Assembly (NCBI GenBank): GCA_016209205.1
Contig: JACQWQ010000197.1
Span: forward strand, 1-64,000
Direction: 5' to 3'
Source of the DNA: Chloroflexota bacterium
Lineage (GTDB): Bacteria; Chloroflexota; Anaerolineae; UBA4142; SHND01
DNA: 64,000 bases
Shown here piece by piece: positions 60,891 through 64,000 of the stretch; the stretch's first letter is position 1, and the number at the start of each line of letters is the position of its first letter. The notes beneath the pieces were generated by a model, which did no database searches, was not told the DNA's origin, and saw only the letters and a program-made list of their open reading frames with translations. A program made the translations under genes and the position numbers.

Positions 60891-62219
60891 TCAATACAGC
60901 TTTACAAAATAAGCGTCCACTGCCGCGTCAATCAATTCTTTTTCGAGACGCGGCTCTTTTTGCAAATAGCGCGCAATGTCAATCATCTGGTCGAGCAAAT
61001 CGCGCGGGTGCACCGATTTGGGTTCGCGTTTGACTTTGACATAGTGCTCGAGCACGAGATATTTGAACATTTCTTCATCGTATACGATGCGGCGCTGACT
61101 GCAATTGAGTTGAAAGATGGCGCGAAAATCGTCCCACGACGGATTCGGGATATTGATCTTGTAGCGAATGCGCCGCAGGAACGCTTCGTCCACCAAATCG
61201 CGCGGTTCGAGGTTCGTCGAAAATACGATGAGCACGTCAAAGGGAATTTCAATCTTTTTGCCCGTTTGCAGCGTGAGAAAGTCATAGCGCTTTTCGAGCG
61301 GCACGATCCAGCGATTCAACAATTCTTGCGGGCGCATCTGCTGGCGTCCGAAATCGTCAATCAAGAACATGCCGCCATTGGCTTTCATCTGGAATGGCGC
61401 TTCGTATGTTTTCGAGACCGGATCAAAAATGAGGTCGAGCGTTTCGAGCGTGAGTTCGCCGCCGACGATGATGCACGGGCGTTGACAAATCACCCAACGC
61501 TGGTCACGCCGCGCCAATTCACCGGTCACGCCGCCGCGCTGGCTATCTTCGAGGGCTTTGTGATTGAGCTGATCGTACACGCGAATGATTTGCCCATCGG
61601 CATAGACCGCGTGCGGGAGATGAACTCTGCCGCCCAACAAGCGCGCCATGCGCTCGGCAATCGTCGTCTTGCCATTGCCGGGCGGACCGTACAGAAAAAT
61701 GGAACGCGCCGAATTGACGGCGGGGCCCACCCGGCGCAGCATCGCGTCCGAAATCACAATGTCGCTAAATGAATTGCGGATCGTGTTTTGGGCGACGGCG
61801 ATGGTGCCAATGCCCTGGCGGCGCATGACCTCGTTATACACCGCGAGCGGAATCGGCGCAGGTCCCGCATATTGACTCCGCGCCAATAGTTCTTGCGCCT
61901 TGGCGCTCCCCTTTCCGGTGACGACGTAACGATACGCGCGTTCGCTATAGCCCGTCGCGCCGGTAATCTGGCAAAATTCTTCTTTGACGAGAAACGCCAA
62001 CGCATTTTCGACGATGTTGGTGTGCGGCAGGCGCATTTCTTCGGCAACCGCATGCGCCTGAATTTCGCCCGCGAAATAAATAATCTTGAGGGCGAGGTCC
62101 TGGATAAAGCTGGCGGGTAGTCCGGTGTCGGCAATGGATTGGGGCGGCGCAAAATTCAGTCCCCCGGCGTCGGTAGCCAGGGTAGGCGGTGGGGCAGTTG
62201 GAACAAAAGTTGCAGCCAT
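60891..62219 (-). CDS. AAA ATPase with N-terminal winged-helix domain
   Basis: 442 residues. An N-terminal winged-helix-like part (FIQDLALKIIYFAGEIQAHA) is followed by an AAA core: Walker A LYGPPGNGKTTIAER, Walker B GGMFLIDDFGRQQ, sensor 1 VLIVFSTNLEP and an arginine finger region LVDEAFLRRIRYK. The layout resembles MoxR-like regulatory ATPases conserved in Chloroflexota. The partner could be the GAF sensor kinase that begins one base after its stop. ATG at 62219. Confidence 0.85.
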   Translation of the reverse strand: MAATFVPTAPPPTLATDAGGLNFAPPQSIADTGLPASFIQDLALKIIYFAGEIQAHAVAEEMRLPHTNIVENALAFLVKEEFCQITGATGYSERAYRYVVTGKGSAKAQELLARSQYAGPAPIPLAVYNEVMRRQGIGTIAVAQNTIRNSFSDIVISDAMLRRVGPAVNSARSIFLYGPPGNGKTTIAERMARLLGGRVHLPHAVYADGQIIRVYDQLNHKALEDSQRGGVTGELARRDQRWVICQRPCIIVGGELTLETLDLIFDPVSKTYEAPFQMKANGGMFLIDDFGRQQMRPQELLNRWIVPLEKRYDFLTLQTGKKIEIPFDVLIVFSTNLEPRDLVDEAFLRRIRYKINIPNPSWDDFRAIFQLNCSQRRIVYDEEMFKYLVLEHYVKVKREPKSVHPRDLLDQMIDIARYLQKEPRLEKELIDAAVDAYFVKLY

Positions 62220-62553
62220 GCGCTCTCTTTCGGAATAGATTCAGTGCGCGTGCATAAACGAAGGCATGACAACGAGGGCGCCTGCGCACAAGCATCTGCC
62301 GCGTTCTGCGGCAGACGCCGCGCGCGACAAGTGTAGCGTATTTTACGCCGCGTAGGGCATGTGCGCAAGAGGACATTCAGGTCAGTCAAGGCGCATCCAA
62401 TGGAGAAGGTGTCATTCTGAACGGAGCATGGCGGAGTGAAGAATCTCTACCTTGTCCCACCCAGAGATTCTTCACTCTGTTCAGAATGACCAGCACCCCC
62501 CGCCGCGGCTTTGGGAACACCCTGCTGAACACCCGTGCACCCGTGCCTGGAAC
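62220..62553. repeat. Divergent intergenic region with a GTCATTCTGA palindrome
   Basis: A full GTCATTCTGAAC...GTTCAGAATGAC element with inner AGAGATTCTTCACTC (62410-62489), and CACCCGTGCACCCGTGCC (62531) as a short direct repeat. No gene. Confidence 0.75.
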
Positions 62554-62581
62554 TTGACCAATAAAGTTTCAGTGCTAGAAT
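62554..62581 (+). promoter_or_regulatory. Sigma-70 type promoter of the MarR gene
   Basis: TTGACC (62554-62559), a spacer of 16 bases, and TAGAAT (62576-62581), 25 bases before the ATG. Confidence 0.65.
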
Positions 62582-62606
62582 ATTTGCACGCTGGAAATAT
62601 ATCGCA

Positions 62607-63125
62607 ATGAAAACAAAAGCACCTTCCCACATCTTGCTCGCCCAAGTCGAGCAACTGAAGCACATTTGGCAAGACCTGCTCGGTTTGCAGGGGCAATTAC
62701 AATCCGCACTGCCCGCCGCGTTGGTGCGCGCCAAAGCGCGGCTCGGCGCGGCGGAAAGCGAAACGCTGCGCGGCCCCGGGTATCATCTGCCCTTTCTGCG
62801 TCTCGCCAACGTTTTCGCCCAGCAAGTCCGACCATTGACGATGGGAGAAATCAGCGAAGCCCTCCACGTCCCGCTCAGCACCGCGACGCGCATGGTGGAT
62901 TCGCTGGTCGAGCATGGTTATGCCGAACGTTTGCCCGATCCGCAAGACCGCCGCATCGTACGCGTGACCCTCAGCCCAAGCGGCAAAGAATTGTACGCAA
63001 TGGTGAATCATTTCTTTAGCGAGCGGATGTATGAATTTCTCTCGCACTTTAGCCCCGCCGAGCGCAAACAATTGCTCGCCCTGTTCGAGAAAACGGTTAC
63101 GGTTTTGCGACAAATGAATTCTTGA
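62607..63125 (+). CDS. MarR-family transcriptional regulator
   Basis: 172 residues. Winged helix-turn-helix: LTMGEISEALHVPLSTATRM (recognition helix) and the wing RLPDPQDRRIVRVTLSPSG with the D-x-R-R signature. N- and C-terminal helices form the dimer interface. It stands directly upstream of an efflux membrane-fusion gene, the common arrangement for a repressor of a drug or metabolite exporter. ATG at 62607. Confidence 0.9.
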   Translation: MKTKAPSHILLAQVEQLKHIWQDLLGLQGQLQSALPAALVRAKARLGAAESETLRGPGYHLPFLRLANVFAQQVRPLTMGEISEALHVPLSTATRMVDSLVEHGYAERLPDPQDRRIVRVTLSPSGKELYAMVNHFFSERMYEFLSHFSPAERKQLLALFEKTVTVLRQMNS

Positions 63126-63279
63126 GCTCTGAACGTTACGGCGCTGAACGTTGCGGCGAATGTTCACTACCTTTCTGCACAGACCGTCGCACGCGACGGC
63201 GCGGCGCAGCGCCGATTTTTTGTGCTGCCCAAAAATTGGCAACGCACACACTCACTCTCAATCATGGAGGAATTTCCAA

Positions 63280-64000
63280 ATGCTGTTCAAACCTCAGGTG
63301 GTCTTCAAGTTTAACCGGCTCGGCTTGGGCTTGATGACTCTACTCGTCAGTTCCCTTGTCTTGCTCGGAGGCTGCGCGCAGGTCCAAGCCCAGGCGCAAC
63401 CTGCCGTCCCCACTGCGGTCATCGTCGCCGCGCAACCAACCGCTGCCGCGCGCGCGGCAACTGCAACACCCATTTCGAATGCGAACGACGGCAGTACCGG
63501 CGGCGCGCGCGTCACCGGCAGTTTTCTTTCTGCGAGTCAAGCCGCGCTGGCTTTTCAAACACCCGGACGCATTAAAGAGTATTTGGTCAAAGAAGGCGAC
63601 AAGGTGAAAAAGGGCGATACGCTGGTTTCCCTCGATGCCACGATCATCGAATTTCAAGTCGCGCAGGCAGAAGCGGCGTTGAATCTTGCCAAGACGCGCT
63701 TGAAGCAAACGCAAACGCCGTTGACGCCAGAACAACAAGCTGCTGCCCAAGCCGCGCTCGCCGCCGCTCAAGCCAATTTCGCGCGCGTCTCCAAAGGACC
63801 GCTACCCGATGAAATTGCCGCCGCCAAAGCGAATCTCGACCGCGCGCAAGCGCTTCTCGACCAAGCCCAAGCCGCGTACGACAAAGCCGGCGGCGCAAGC
63901 AATCCGTACGCGGGGCTCCTGCCCACCTCCGTGAATTTGCAGCAGGCGACCGCCGGTTACGAAGCCGCGCTCGCGCAATACAATCTCGCCAAAAATCATC
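63280..64000 (+). CDS. Efflux RND/ABC membrane-fusion lipoprotein (HlyD/AcrA family), 5' part
   Basis: Open to the right edge (240 codons seen). Signal with lipobox VLLGGC, an Ala/Gln/Pro linker, the first half of the lipoyl-like hairpin (ALAFQTPGRIKEYLVKEGDK, then VKKGDTLVSLD), and a long coiled-coil (VAQAEAALNLAKTRLKQ, QAALAAAQANFARV). The adaptor would link an inner-membrane pump to the outside. ATGGAGG precedes the ATG at 63280 by 9 bases. Direct repeats CTGAACGTT(A/G)CGGCG (63128-63160) in the leader are possible MarR sites. Confidence 0.88.
   Translation, partial: MLFKPQVVFKFNRLGLGLMTLLVSSLVLLGGCAQVQAQAQPAVPTAVIVAAQPTAAARAATATPISNANDGSTGGARVTGSFLSASQAALAFQTPGRIKEYLVKEGDKVKKGDTLVSLDATIIEFQVAQAEAALNLAKTRLKQTQTPLTPEQQAAAQAALAAAQANFARVSKGPLPDEIAAAKANLDRAQALLDQAQAAYDKAGGASNPYAGLLPTSVNLQQATAGYEAALAQYNLAKNH

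Noticed and set aside
1-64000. tRNA, rRNA, prophage or complete insertion sequence
   Set aside because: No cloverleaf, rRNA-like stretch, phage structural gene or transposase gene was recognised when reading both strands. A tRNAscan and an IS search would be needed to be certain.

Overview
The window is one bacterial chromosome segment with about 50 real genes, high GC and no rRNA, tRNA or CRISPR recognised. Gene content fits a Chloroflexota-type bacterium (Anaerolineae-like) from a metagenome: menaquinone made by the classical Men route, a tungsten-type aldehyde ferredoxin oxidoreductase with a radical SAM maturase, many extracytoplasmic proteins with Ser/Thr/Pro linkers, and intergenic spaces packed with dispersed palindromes. 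The taxonomy is inference; no marker gene was searched.

Layout. 1-2 kb: a fragment, a TPR-like gene, and an antitoxin-like gene followed by an aspartic-protease remnant. 2-8.7 kb (+): FAD oxidoreductase, DUF1684 protein, an unknown, and a three-gene ABC-2 type exporter. 8.7-12.8 kb (-): ECF-like sigma factor, two zinc anti-sigma-like proteins, a paralogue fragment and a membrane M48 protease. 13.2-16.5 kb: a small secreted Cys-ended peptide and a TPR-CHAT protein split by two frameshifts. 16.7-26.5 kb: menF-menD-menH-menB-menE (-), menG (+), a menI-like thioesterase and menA (-); menC is absent. 27-34.6 kb: metG, a DksA/TraR-type zinc finger, NfeD/ClpP-class protease, a TPR membrane protein and a DUF5107 lipoprotein. 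35-39.3 kb: radical SAM maturase, AOR, a DUF1952-like protein and MoaD. 39.6-49.2 kb (-): seven genes, six of them for exported proteins (chagasin-type inhibitor with four domains, YCF48-like propeller, unknown, GH18 lipoprotein, Ig-like protein, long Ig-like lipoprotein) and one lone receiver domain. 49.5-53.8 kb (+): NarL-type sensor kinase, response regulator, DUF4143 ATPase. 53.9-57.6 kb (-): glycosyltransferase, DUF433 antitoxin with a broken toxin, MBL hydrolase, RfbD. 57.8-62.2 kb (-): class III cyclase, a GAF sensor kinase with an internal deletion, AAA ATPase. 62.6-64 kb (+): MarR regulator and the start of an efflux membrane-fusion lipoprotein.

How parts work together. The Men genes would convert chorismate to menaquinone except for the menC step. 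The radical SAM protein, MoaD and the DUF1952-like protein probably equip the neighbouring AOR with its pterin cofactor. The sigma/anti-sigma/M48 operon looks like an envelope-stress or signalling unit.

What stands out is repetitive DNA that enters genes. Heptanucleotide arrays occur at five or more places, the largest (38 perfect units) inside the menE reading frame. Palindromic elements lie in frame inside menF and metG, and a 47-bp tandem array copies the 3' end of menB. Runs of 8-10 G/C sit inside surface-polysaccharide genes (two in the glycosyltransferase, two in rfbD). At least four single-base shifts in short homopolymers split otherwise good genes, so either the assembly has indel errors or many loci are slipping.
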